The position numbers and the translations under genes are program-made. From Chrysomallon squamiferum (Eukaryota > Mollusca > Gastropoda > Neomphalida > Peltospiridae): DNA of 64,000 nt. The stretch is taken from assembly GCA_012295275.1 (NCBI GenBank), contig CM022668.1, positions 263,157-327,156 of the forward strand. The letters run 5' to 3'. This document shows, piece after piece, positions 26,613 through 39,884 of this stretch. Below the pieces are notes generated by a model. That model did no database searches, was not told where the DNA came from, and was given only the letters and a program-made list of their open reading frames with translations. How positions within the stretch are numbered: position 1 is the first letter of the stretch; each line of letters opens with the position of its first letter.

Positions 26613-29600
26613 ATGTATGTATGTACCTAATTGATTATTCCTGTTATTTCAGATTTATTACTAATAATTAAAATAGGAATGTGCTTGTTTGTAATTGAAA
26701 TGTCTCTGTAATCTATAATAATAAAAACAACAATAAATAAATGAAAATAAAAATACAAATATTAATTATAATTTAATAATTAAGAAAAAAACAGGGTGGT
26801 TCTGTATTTCAAAATTGGATTTTAAAAAAAGGGTTAAAAGAAAAAGGATAATTTAAATATAATATATGATTTGAAATTAAACAGTAACAAACACCATGAA
26901 TAATAAGAGAAAAATTGTTTGTGTTTTAGGTTTGGGAACCAGCACAGCAAAGGAAGCCAAGGAATATTTCTCTGATATGGATCGACACAGAATATTGTTC
27001 AAGTATGCAGGTGCAGAAGATGACTCATCAATTCAGTTGGCATTCAGTAAAAAGAAGATAGAAGAAAGGAAGGAGTGGTTGACTAACTGGATGGAAGACA
27101 GAAAAAGACGAACAGAGATGGGACTTCCAGAGGTAAATAAATCTTTCTAATGAGTACTGAAATAACATTTGAAAATTAAGAAGAATTTTGTTTTTAAAAT
27201 TTACCTGTTTAGGTAGGTGGGTGTGTGTGTGTGTGTAAAGCCATGTTTTTATAATCTATCTCTGATTATCTAAATAGTTATATGTTAGGCTGTATTTCTA
27301 TGATCTGTGTATGTGTTAGTATGTTAAGCCCTGGTTTTAGCATCTTTCTGTATCTCTGTTTATCAGCTAAGGAGATAAAAATTATGCATGAAGATTTTAT
27401 TTATAAACTTATTTTTAATGTTTACCTTCTAGTGAATAAATTCATCTGTATTAAAAGGAATGCATTTTATCTAAAAGACACATTTGATATAAATGTAATA
27501 TTTGTTTTGTTGTTGCCTCATTTACAAAATATTGTGTGCAAAAAAATATTATAATTATTGTCGTTTCATGACAACTATATAAAAACTATTTTTGTATTTC
27601 CAGATTTACTTGTATGGAAAGGAAACCAAGCGGGTCGTCTTTAATGAGTTCATCAACCGTGAATTGATTCTTTTCAGCAACATGGACAATGTCAGGTCGA
27701 TTCCATCACTTGTTGATGGCTTCAAACCAGGTCAGAGGAAGGTCATCTTTGCCTGTTTCAAGAGAAATCTCATCAAGGAAATCAAAGTGGCACAACTTGC
27801 TGGTTCTGTGTCAGAAATTTCAGCCTACCATCATGGCGAGGTAATTTAGATATTTGTTTCTGAGTTTCTCAAGGCTAAATTTAGTAAATGGAACATTCTT
27901 CAGTTTTATAATGTAAAATAGCTGTCTACAGAGCCACAAGAACACTTTAACATTATTTTTAAAAATCTATATTTGGAAGTATTGAATATTTTTACTTTCA
28001 GGTTTCCTTGATGGGTACAATTATCAACTTGGCTCAGAATTTTGTTGGTTCCAACAACTTGAACTTGCTGCTTCCCATTGGTCAGTTTGGTACTCGTCTC
28101 CATGGTGGCAAGGATGCAGCCAGTCCAAGATATATCTTCACTGCTCTGAGGTAAGTTATTACCAGATAATTCACAAATATGTTCTGCTAATGATTTGAAT
28201 TCTTTGCAACTTAACAACCTGTCAGTGCTTTTAATATCACTATCTATGAGTCAGTATAACTGAATTTTGACTGGGAAAGAGTGGAGTGTTTTTAAATTAT
28301 TTTTGTTTTGTTTCTCAGTCGACTGACTCGCCTTATATTCAATAACCATGATGATCCATTGCTGAAACCCAACTACGATGACAGCATGAAGGTTGAGCCT
28401 GAGTGGTACTGTCCCATCCTTCCCATGGTCCTTGTGAATGGTGCTGAGGGAATTGGCACAGGCTGGAGTACAAAGATACCAAATTATGATATCCGGGAAA
28501 TTGTAGCAAACCTCAAACGACTGCTGGATGGGCTGGACCCATTACCAATGGTATGAAAACATTAAACTGGCTAAATGATAACACATCTTCTGGCTTCTTT
28601 TCTTGTGGAAATCTCTGATCAAGATGTTTAAATGCCATTCGTGTTAAATTTAAACATTTTGAAAATTGGTAAAATATAGTTATAATAACTTAATAACAAT
28701 GTCATGTGTATTATTCCAGTGGATACATAGAGAAAAGTTTAAGAAATGTATTCAAAACATATTTAAAATTTGTTCTTAACACTCACTTAAAGATTGACAA
28801 TAATTTGAAAGTTTTTTATTCTATTTTATACACTCAAAAACAATTAATTATATTTCTAATGTTTAGTATTCATTATATTTGATTTGCTATTAGCACACCT
28901 GCTCATTTTGGACTAAAGCATCAAATATTCTTGCTCTGTGAAATTTATTATTTATATTAATCAGATCCCATCATACAAGAATTTCAAGGGAACTATCGAG
29001 GAGTTGTCAGAAAATCGTTATGTTGTCAGTGGTGAAATCTCCATCATTGATGACAACACCATAGAAATCTCTGAGTTGCCAATAAGAACGTGGACACAAA
29101 ACTACAAGGAAGAAGTGTTGGAACCAATGTTACATGGAACTGATAAAACTCCAGCTATTATCACGTTAGTAGAAAACAGTTTTAATATTTCTGCTGGATA
29201 ACATGTGGATAAAGTAAACAGTTGATTATAATTATTGTTGATAAATCAGTTTTTATAGTTTTAATTATTAAATCATATATTGCATTGTAGATTATATATC
29301 AGCATTCCAGTTAACTTTGAGAAGAAATGTTAATTAGGTTTGTAATGTATTATGAATATTATAAAATGGAATGCTAACTGAGGTGTGAAAAAAAGAAAGA
29401 AACTTGCAATTTATAAAATAAAAAATCTGTTTTATTCATGGAAGCCAAATGATTTATGGATTATATACTGTATGACACAGTTAATAATGAATTGTTTATA
29501 GAGATTACAAGGAGTACCACACAGATACAACTGTCAAATTTGTTGTGAAGATGGATGCAGAGAAAATGGCAGCTGCTGAACAGACAGGATTACACAAAGT

Positions 29601-32600
29601 TTTCAAACTGCAGACAACAATCTCTACAAACAGCATGGTGTGTTGTTCTTTACATATTTAGAAGTTGTTGCACAAACTTGCCAGAAAAAGCGAGCTAAAT
29701 GTAATTTCTGGCTTTTAACAATGAAATGATTGGTTTGTTACTAACTTTCTTTGTTGTTTATGAAAGTTGAAATTGCTGAGGAGATTTTCTTATTTATTTC
29801 ATTTTTCTGTTTATAAAACTGAGCTATTCTGATAGAGTAGAAGTTTCTTTTAGGGGACTAAATTACTCTTTGAGTTTCCTAAGATAATCAGTTTTTTAAA
29901 TGTGCATGTTCTTTATTTGTTAGAAATTATTTGCCCATAATGATTAAAAATATAAGGATAATTGTTTTAAAAAACTTCAGTATGTTTTCTGTTGTATACT
30001 AAAGTTAATGCAAAAGAAGTAATTTATAGACATTATTTGTGTTTAGGTTCTGTTTGATCACAATGGTTGTATACGCAAGTTCAGTGTGGTGGAAGAGATA
30101 TTGAAGGAGTTTTTTGAGGTTCGACTAGACATGTATAAAAAGAGAAAGGCATATCTAGATGGCATGCTTGCTGCAGAATCACTCAAGATGGACAATATTG
30201 CCCGCTTCATCCTCGAAAAGATTGAAGGAACAATAGTCATTGGTGAGTTGACATGACTAATACTTTCTGAGAAAGTCAGTAGTTTTTACAGACAGCAAAA
30301 TATATGTAAAAATAATTACAAACAAAATTTCAACTGCTGTTGGTGGAAAAATATTTCTTAATAAAATATGTTAATCAATGGGATTTATGGGAAGAGCATG
30401 GAGGCAAACCAGATAGGGTAGCCACAGTGTTTTATTGCTATGGAGATCGTCTAAATTTTAAGGCACTAAGGCAAGTACAGAAGGAAGCCATGGCACTTAC
30501 CGTCGGTGCTTTGGTAAAATTTGAAGCCTATATATAGTATCAGCGACCTAATTAACACTACTTAATGACTATGAAACATGGATATGTTTTACATTTTTCG
30601 GACTTTTAGTGTACATATAATATAACCAGCCTGTGCGTGGCAAAATTGCCATAAATTCTGTTTATTAGTTGGCCAAGTTGCTGTAAATTTTATGTGCAAT
30701 GTGAAAGGATTTGCACTGTTTAAAATGACTATATGTTTATATTCTTAATAAGTTGGTTGCTTGTTTTTTGTCTTTGTTCACTTTTAGTGTGTGTGTGTGT
30801 GTATAAATATATTACATAAGTACCTCGAAGTATATTAAAGAATTAATGGTAATAAGTTTAAAAAAAGATACTGTGATATGTGTGTGTATATATATATATA
30901 TATATATAAATGTTACTTAAAAGGACTACAATCATTTGATGTTTATAATCACCTGCAATACATAAACTAAGTTAATCCTTACACCATACTCATTTGAAGA
31001 CGAAAGGCAAAGTTTTCTCAGCTTTGTATTTGGTGTGGTTTGACTGCAAACAAAAGTTACCTATCATATGACTATTGTTGATATTTTTTTCTGATGGAGC
31101 TAATCAACACTTGAAGCAAACATAATCTAAATTTTAATACTAATCAATACATCATAATGTTGTGTTGTATAGTTTGGTTATGTTTATGATTCTTAATTTG
31201 CCCTTATAACAAGAATTTTGATAATAACCAGAAGACAGTAATTGGCATATCACGAAGTTGAATCTTTTAAGAACATAATTATACACACATACACACACAA
31301 ACATTGGTCTTAATTTTTATGTAATAAAACTTTGATGTACCTTCATAGATTTGGCCTTCATTCTTGGGAAATATTTAAATTTTATTATTATATTTAAAAA
31401 AAAAAACAATTTTTATGGATGAAAGTTTGTGTGTCTGAGAAAATATAGGAAATTTTAAAATTGTTTTAAACAGAAAACAAACAGAAGAAGGATATCATTC
31501 AGATGTTAGTGCGAAAAGGGTATGAGTCAGATCCAGTCAAAGCCTGGAAAGACTCGCAGAGTAAAGACAAGGTAAAATTATTTTCATTTACATTTCTCAT
31601 AGTTAAATTTAGCTGCAATGTGGGTATCAGCAGCCTAGCTGATATAATTGGTCAAACTTAAAAGTTCAGATTTTGTCCATTTTCCTCCACTCCCAAATCT
31701 CTTCTGTAAAACATACCATAAAAACAAAATACATGGAAATGCAGATCATTATGTGCTTTTTAAAAGGTGATATTGTTTTTATTGTGTGTTAAACCAGTTC
31801 TTTGTATGGTCAGCAATTACCAGCGTGGAATAAAAGGTCCTAAAATATAGGGTAGCTATACAAATATCTGGCTTGTCTTCGCAAAAATGGCTTCAATGTT
31901 ATTTTTAGCATAGCTAGGAGGGTCAAAGTTCGATTTTTCTAACAGTGTCCATGCCGTTCCTGGCATTGGTTAATATCAAAAGTTGTGTCCAAGAATGTAC
32001 TTTCTCTTTCCTTCAAACCAGTTCTAAAATAAAAAAAAATTTCACATTTTATGTGAAATTAAAGTCAGAAAAATTTTGCCTGCCGATACCTATTTATAGG
32101 AGTAGTTTTGACAAACAAATTATTTGAACATTTTCTGTACCATTCCTTCATTTAACTTGCACTAGTTATGCTGATTCCCACCATACCTTTCACAAATGCT
32201 GGGGAGACCATTGTTTGCCGTAGAGACAGTTTAGTTTATTCCGGTGTAAGCATTAACTTTTAATGTAAAATATTGTTCAGTCATGAGTAAAATATGCCAA
32301 TATGTTTTTACAATATGATGTTTTTTTTCAGTTTTCTATTCAAATATAGTTACAGTGGTTAATTATTATGTATACTCTTCAAATATTACGCACTATGAAG
32401 CAGAGTTTAACAATATTATTCCTGCTTTGTCATTCAACAGTTTGGTCTAGTTGATATTAGGTCAGGTGTAGTAAGTTCTAAGACATACTAGTCTAGTAAT
32501 TAAAAAAATTAACGTTGAACCCTGCAATGTCCAGAAATTAATTCTCTGTGTTATATTTTCTCAGAATGTTGATGATGATGATGATGATGATGGTGATACT

Positions 32601-35600
32601 GAAAGTTCAGCATCAACTAGTGGTGGCCCTGACTTCAACTACATTCTTAGTATGCCACTGTGGAACCTCACAAAAGAGAAGAAAGATGAACTGTGTAAAC
32701 AAAGAGATGCTAAGGTCACTATTTTGCTTTTTAACTATTTTTATTCCTGTTAAGTCACAGTTAACAAAATGATGCCATGGTGAATATTTTATTATTTCAA
32801 ATATTTTCATTATTATTAAAACAAAATAAAACAGTATTTATATTTACAGTTTTATTTCTTATTTTAACTGTTTTCATTATTGTAAAGATGAGATATGCTA
32901 AAGGAATTGTATTAATATATGTACTATTTCAAATTTAATAAAATGTTATGAAGTATTATATATTTTAATTTCTTATATCAGTGTTACATTCCTTGATTTA
33001 TTAATATGATTGACAGTGTGCATTGCAGTCTACTTGCAAATATTTTAACAGCCTACTGAAGTGGTTAATACAAGTTATTAGACAGAATCTTCATTCAGCT
33101 GTGTAAAATAAAATAAAATTACACTTCAGGCAAAGGAACTCCAAATTCTTCGTAGTAAGACATACTGTGACTTGTGGAAAGAAGATCTGGAGGAATTCCT
33201 CAAAATACTTGATGTGAGTTCGACAGTCTGATTAAATAGTCTAATAAATTCTTATATACTTCCAAGTTATTGTTTTATTGTTCAGGGCAGTATGTTAGTA
33301 CTTGTACCAAAGTACGACAGTAAAATAAAACTGTTGTAAAAAAAATTTGAATGCTACTATTTTATCTCTTCTCAAACAGAACTTGTAAGGTGGTTGTTGC
33401 ATAGTAGACTGATAGATAAAACTTTACAGCGAATTGGTCCATCATGCTTGTGCAGTGATGTCATTAAAAACAGCAGTGCCAAGTTATTTTTAAATTACTT
33501 ACTTGTTACCTTTCAGAATGAACATTATTATCATTAACAACATTATTGTTATTATTGTCGTCATCATCATTATTATTCAGGAAGTTGAACAACAAGAGAG
33601 AGATGACAACATAGTAAATTTTAAGTCAAAGGTATTGAAGGGTAAATCAGGAAAGCCTCGTAAGATTGTGGAGGAAGTTTTACCGTCACCACTGGGAACC
33701 CGAGTTGAGCCAAGAATTGACTCCAGTATGAAGATCAAAGCAGAGAAAGATGCAGCAAAGAAGCTGAAAAAGATTACTGTTAAGTTTTTGTTTGTTTGTT
33801 TGGTGTTTGTTTTTTTAGTTTATTTATTTAAAAGAATGATACCTAAACATTTCTGTGTCTGAGAAATTATAGGAAATAGTAAAATATATTTATGCTAAAT
33901 GAAGAAATCTATTTTCAGAATATTGGTTCCATAATGCTCTGGGAAAATTGGGCTATCTGACAGTGTGCAGAATTTTGAATTTCAATGGAGTTTACCAGAA
34001 ACATGCATCAAAAATAAAACCTGGAAATAAACATAGAAATTGACTAAAATGTGTAAATTTCAGTGACACCTCACAAAATGCATTTTTTTTGGAACATAAT
34101 AAAATTTATTTGGGCTTTTTAAGTTGTATGAATAGAAAGCTGAATAATTTTTCTAAATGGTTGTGTCAAAATCTCAACAATGATTTTTTTGTTTTCAAAG
34201 TTTGTCATTTTTCAACCAGCATGTCACTTTAAATCATGCCTAGTGGCTCAAATGTTTTGTTTTGCTGTTTTGTTAAACATTCATGTATGTTTAGCTATAT
34301 AGTATTAATAAAAATAATTTGTTATTATTTGTGTTGTATATTCAGTGTAAGAAGGAGTTGAAAATGGATACAGACACTGGAGATGGACAGACACTGGATT
34401 CCGATTGCATTAAGAACGAGAACATCAAACAAGAAAATGGCAATGACGAGCCAAAAAGTCTCACAGAGCGTTTAGCTGCTGCTGGAAAGAAAACTACTTT
34501 ACCCAAAACATCAGCTCCTGCAAAAGGTGTCGGTACTTTCTGTTTTTTTATGATTATTATATTATTAATTTATTAAATTTACAATATATGGAAATGTGCA
34601 GCGTTTATTCAAAATGATATATGAGAAATACTAAGAGTTCACCATCCTGTGAATGATGACAGAAAATTAATCAAATTACAATAGTGATCTTTTTTAAAAC
34701 AAACAAATTTAGATATTTGCAATAATAAATATATCTCTTTATATGTAATTTTTTATTTTAAAGAAAAGAAAAGTAATTATTTTGTTTAAAACATTTAGAA
34801 TAGATACAGAGATTAAAAATGATGGCCTGTTGTTACAGGTCGCAAACCGAAGGCAACTTCTCCGTTGACCAAGAAGAAGAAGAAAAAGAGATTTGACTCT
34901 GATGTGTCGATCAGTGCCAGTGACATGTCTGATCTGGAAAATGGGGATGATAGCTTTGCATCAAACGCACGTCGAGAAAGAGACATTCCACGAAGAGCTG
35001 CAGGTATTCTATTTGTCACCCTTTGAGTGTGTGTATGAACATTTGTGTGTTAAAGTAAGTGCCGGCAGCCTAGCCGATATAATTGGTCAGACTTAAAAGT
35101 TCAGATTGTGTCCATTTTCCTCCACTCCCAAATTCCTTCTATAAAACATACCATAAAAACCAAATGCACGGAGACAGTGTTCTTTTTATTGTTTGTTAAA
35201 CCAGTCCTCTGCACGAAAGTTAAACATGGTGGGGATAAATGCACTTTGGTGTGCGTGGTCATCAATTAACAGCATGGAATAAAAAGTCCTAAAATAGGGT
35301 CGCTCTACAAAGTCCTGGCTTGTCTGCAAAAATGGCATCAATATTATTTTTAGCACAGTTGAGAGGGTCAAAGTTCAGTCTTTCTAACAGTGTGCATGTT
35401 GTCGCTGGCAATGGTTTGTATCAAAAGTTGTGTCCAAGAATGTACTTTCTCTTTCCTTCAAACCAGTTCTAAAAGAAAGAAAGGCTGAAAATAAAACCTA
35501 CATTCGCTCATTAAATTACCTTTCAAACAACATGCGACACATTGGTGTGCCTTCTTTGGCATAGAGAAGCTCCACATTTGAAAGTAGTGCGTGGTTAGCA

Positions 35601-38600
35601 AAATTGCTATCAAATGACGTTTTCTTCCATTCTGAAACCAAGAAAAAAGAAAACCTCGCAGAAGAGACCAGTATTTGTCGATTCTGATGAGTCGGATGAT
35701 AGTTTTGTTACAAAAAAATACCGAAATCACCATAGATTTTATGTACAGCTGGAAAGGTCTGGGGCTGTTTAAAAAGATTATATTTATATGGTGTTTATAT
35801 TTTTAATAACTTGTTGCCTGTATGGTTTTCTTCAATGTTCCTACTTTTAGCATATGGGTCATTCCATGTCAAATCGCCCCCCCAAAAAAAGAAATTTAAA
35901 CCCGACCGTCTCAGATTTTTATGAAACTTGGTATACTTGTTGACTGGGATCCCACAGCACCAAATCTGAAATTTTAGCTCAATCAGACCAGTGTTGTGGG
36001 AGATACGGCCCACTGAATTTTGAGATTTTTGCCAAAAATGGGTGTGACCACCAACCTTAGAACCCTCATATCTCAGGAACTTTTATATGTTTTAGTTAAC
36101 ATGTGGGAGATTAAATTTCAATAAAGGTCATCTCAAGATCATGTGATCCACACGGTCAATTTCAAGGTCATAGCAAAGGTCAAAAGGTCAAGGTACTCCA
36201 ATATTTTCCAAACTAAACAAAAATGGCAGATTTGGAATCCTTGTCATTTTGCCTTTCTAACAATACCAGTTTTATGAAGATTGGCCCAGTTGTTCCTGAG
36301 ATATGAGGGTTCTAAGGTTGGTGGTCACACCCATTTTTGGCAAAAATCTCAAAATTCGGTGGGCCGTATCTCCCACAACACTGGTCTGATTGAGCTAAAA
36401 TTTCAGATTTGGTGCTGTGGGATCCCAGTCAACAAGTATACCAAGTTTCATAAAAATCTGAGACGGTCGGGTTTAAACCATTGGGTGATTTGACACGGAA
36501 TGACCCATATACATTATAGCACATGCATAGCAAAATCACTGTAAATTGTTTCCTACCTGGCGAAATCACTGTGGATTTCATGTGCAGCTAAAAAGTATTG
36601 GTGCTGTATTATATTTTTAATAACTTGTAGGATGCATATTTTTTTATATGTTATGACTTTCACTGAATATAATATGAATACATTCTGAAATAAATGAATT
36701 AACATTGTGTTTTGCCGATTACTATCTTCTGTTCTGAAACAGTCAATTATTTTGCTTTCAAAATTCTTGCGATATACAGCGAATTAAGAATTGTAAACAT
36801 AACAAACTATATTCTATAACAGAACAGTGTATTCAGAGATATTGATGGAATGCTGAATAAAAAACTAATCACTTTTTTTAATATCATAAAATCATCAGTT
36901 TTAAAACAGATTATTTTTGCTTGTTGATAAGCTCTCTCAGAAAATTTCAACAATGGTCAGATGATAGGTAACTTGTGTTTGCTGTCAAATCACAGCAAGT
37001 ACAAAGCTAAGAAAATTATTTAATCTGCTTCAAATGACAGACTTACCACACCTGTGTCTTTAATGGCATCTAGTCTCATGATTACATACATTTTATTGTC
37101 ACTGATTAATAGCTGCAACACCTTTCTGGAGTAGACTTCATTATTAGCTGAGTTTATGTATTGCAGAGGATTATAGTTCAACATCAAATGTTTGTAATCC
37201 TTTTAACAATTATATATTTATATATATATATATATGTGTGATATCTACACATCACAGTATCGTAGCTTATTACTTATAATTATTTAATAAATAAAGTGAA
37301 AATTCAAGCTGCTTATGTAAATAAAGTTGTGCTGTTCTACATAAAGGTGTTTAACCCATATCAGTTAGGGTTCTTTGTTGATTTTCTTTTAATTGGCTGC
37401 TCTTCAAACTGTAAACAACAATAAATAAATTTTAAATTATAATTAATTCTTGCTGAAACTACCCAGACTTGTTTTCTCAATGTTTTGAGGCTTACAGTGC
37501 CAAAACATATATCATTGCTGTGGACTGAACTGTGCACTAACTCACATTTTTACTTCAAAATTGAAAAGATAATTTTGTTTATTAAAAATGTATGTCATTT
37601 GAAAGATCTTGACAAATTGTCCACCAAACTGGTTGAATTTTTCAAATAAGACCAAAACTGAAATCACAGTGTATGTTCGCACTTTTACTCATTTTAGGAG
37701 CATTCTGCCTCATCATTTTGAAAATTTTGGCATGTTTAGCATATTATTGTGAATACAAATACAAACATACAGGTCTGAAAAAAATTGACTTGATTTAACA
37801 ACTGGTCCTAGCACTGTTTTTGATTTTAAGTCTTTTGTATCGGTTTTGTTTCAAACTACACTTGGCCAACGTTGCCCTTACTGATGATGTGCCAAAATAT
37901 GGTTGAAAACGGACCAAATATCTGTTGCTTTCATTTTGTGCTAATGTTCTTGCATATTATATGAATCTGAAGTGACTTTTCTGCTGTTGCACATATTTGA
38001 AGAGAGAGCCATTCTATAAAGATAATTTGTCTATGAATATGTCAGTGTGTGAATTTTTGTTTCATTTCTTATACATCTCAAACCCATTCTGTAAAAAGCT
38101 GCATGTGTATGTCAGTCTGTGGGTTTGAAATTTTATTTCCACACACCTCAAAGCTATTTAGTAAAACACTCTAGATAGATACTATGTTTCTGTATGAGTG
38201 TGTTTCTACAAGTTTAATATCTGATCTGTTATATGTATCAAGGAAATTCCATTACAAAAAGAGATGTTTGAAAAGCACTGAAAAGAGAAGTTTGTGGTTT
38301 GTTGTTTATATACAGTTTGTTTTAAATATTTATGTGTTAGTGATATTATTTTGTATATGTTTATTATCTATGTAGATGGAAATGTTTATCTACTGATGAA
38401 ATCTTAATGTTTTGTATATTGTTTCTGTTTTAATATTTAGCTGCTGCTAAAGTGAAGTATGCTGACTCGGATGATGAAGAAATTAGGTCAGAATCAGAGA
38501 TGTCATTTAAACCAGTTGAATCTGATTTAGAAACTGAGAGTGTGGTGTTAAATCCTCCTTCAGTCAGGTAAGTGTGGATATAAAAAAAAAAAAAACTGAT

Positions 38601-39852
38601 GTGTGATGTTCTGTTGTCACAAATGTGAAATAAATTAACGTTGAAAGATCCTTATTAATTATTATTTTTAATATATTTTTATTAATAAGCAGAATGTTGA
38701 CTGGAGTCTGGAATCACCAAAATCTAAAAAAATATCATTGTTGTCTTATTAACAAGGTTGTTACTGTTGTTAGATATAATGCTGACAGGTCTGCAGTGGC
38801 CAGACAGCCAGAGAGAGTACCCAGTCCTGTTATCACAGCTGACTTCTCTGATGCTGACAGTGATGATGGTGACTTCTCTATGAAGACATTCCCCACATCC
38901 ACTGTGTCACAACCATCCGGTAAACATTAGAAAAGTTTAATAATACTGATATAAAAACTATTTTATAGACTACATTGTCTGTGTGAGTGTGTGTGTGTGT
39001 GTCTACAGCCAGCAAGAGATAAAATATACATACAGATACGCATATATGTATATTACTTATATTGTCATGTTAATTTTGATCTTTATGCTAATTTAATCAA
39101 CAGTCAGCATTTTTACAGTAAAAAAGGTATGGAATTTCCAAAGCCTTGTTTTATTTATAAAATTAAACTTTTAATGTTTTGGATTTTAACAACTTAATTT
39201 TCATTACAGTAAATTCTCAACCAGTAACTTTTGATAGCAGTAATGATGATGACAGTGATGAAAATGATGTAGGTAAATACACTCCAAGTTATAAAGAACC
39301 AGTAAAACCTAAACTAGTGGGAAAGAAGACAAAGAAACCTTCAGCTCCTAGGAAGATTAAAAAAGGTTTGGTTTTTATTATCATATGTGATTTTTGTAAA
39401 AATTAATATCTTGTCAGAAAAATAACCATTTGGGAATGAGTCCATGTTATTAATACTATTGTTATTTCTTGTTCGTTTATTTTATTTTATTTTATTTTAT
39501 TTTTATACCAATGATGCCCACTTGTTTATTTACTTCTTAAATAAAAATATATATATTTTTTATTATTATTATTATATTCTTTTTTCCTGAATTCCTTTTT
39601 TTTTTTCCACTATACTTTTTAGTTGATCCCAAACAACCATCCATTTCGGCAATGTTCTCAAAACCAGTTGCTAAGACAGCCAAAACAAGTAAATTAAAAT
39701 CTTGGGTTCAGTTAGAGGTGTCTGATGATGATGATGATGATGATTTTGGTTATAATGATGGTGACAATGATGTCATTAACTTATCAGGTTTGTCCCAACC
39801 CCGACCTTTGAATGATTTTTTGTAATACTGGAGATTTTCTTCTTCTTCTTCT

Positions 39853-39884
<32 letters not shown>

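Larger units (their letters stand above)
25114..31571 (+). other. TOP2: TOP2 exons encoding the TOPRIM, cleavage core and C-gate
   Basis: Exons 25114-25410, 25684-25920, 26378-26483, 26930-27132, 27604-27840, 28002-28150, 28319-28550, 28965-29164, 29502-29637, 30047-30242 and 31474-31571. The metal-binding EGDSAK and DQDQD residues, the PLRGK motif, YYKGLGTSTAKEAKEYF and the tyrosine in SPRYIF are all present. No key catalytic residue is missing. The 28965-29164 exon uses the donor C|GTTAGT. Confidence 0.93.
35060..37990 (+). mobile_element. Interspersed repeat copy 4 with two nested insertions
   Basis: Matches copy 1 from GCCGGCAGCCTAGCCGATAT at the left to a decayed right end near 37990, in the 3.4-kb TOP2 intron between exons 34839-35003 and 38441-38567. 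It is interrupted twice: by an 86-bp copy of a TOP2 exon (35634-35719) and by a foldback element (35856-36506). Without those, the two copies align over most of their length. The boundaries given are approximate. Confidence 0.65.

Noticed and set aside
35795-36493. Two open frames on opposite strands encoding the same peptide (GRISHNTGLIELKFQ)
   Set aside because: They are the two arms of an inverted-repeat element; identity comes from the DNA repeat, not from protein coding.
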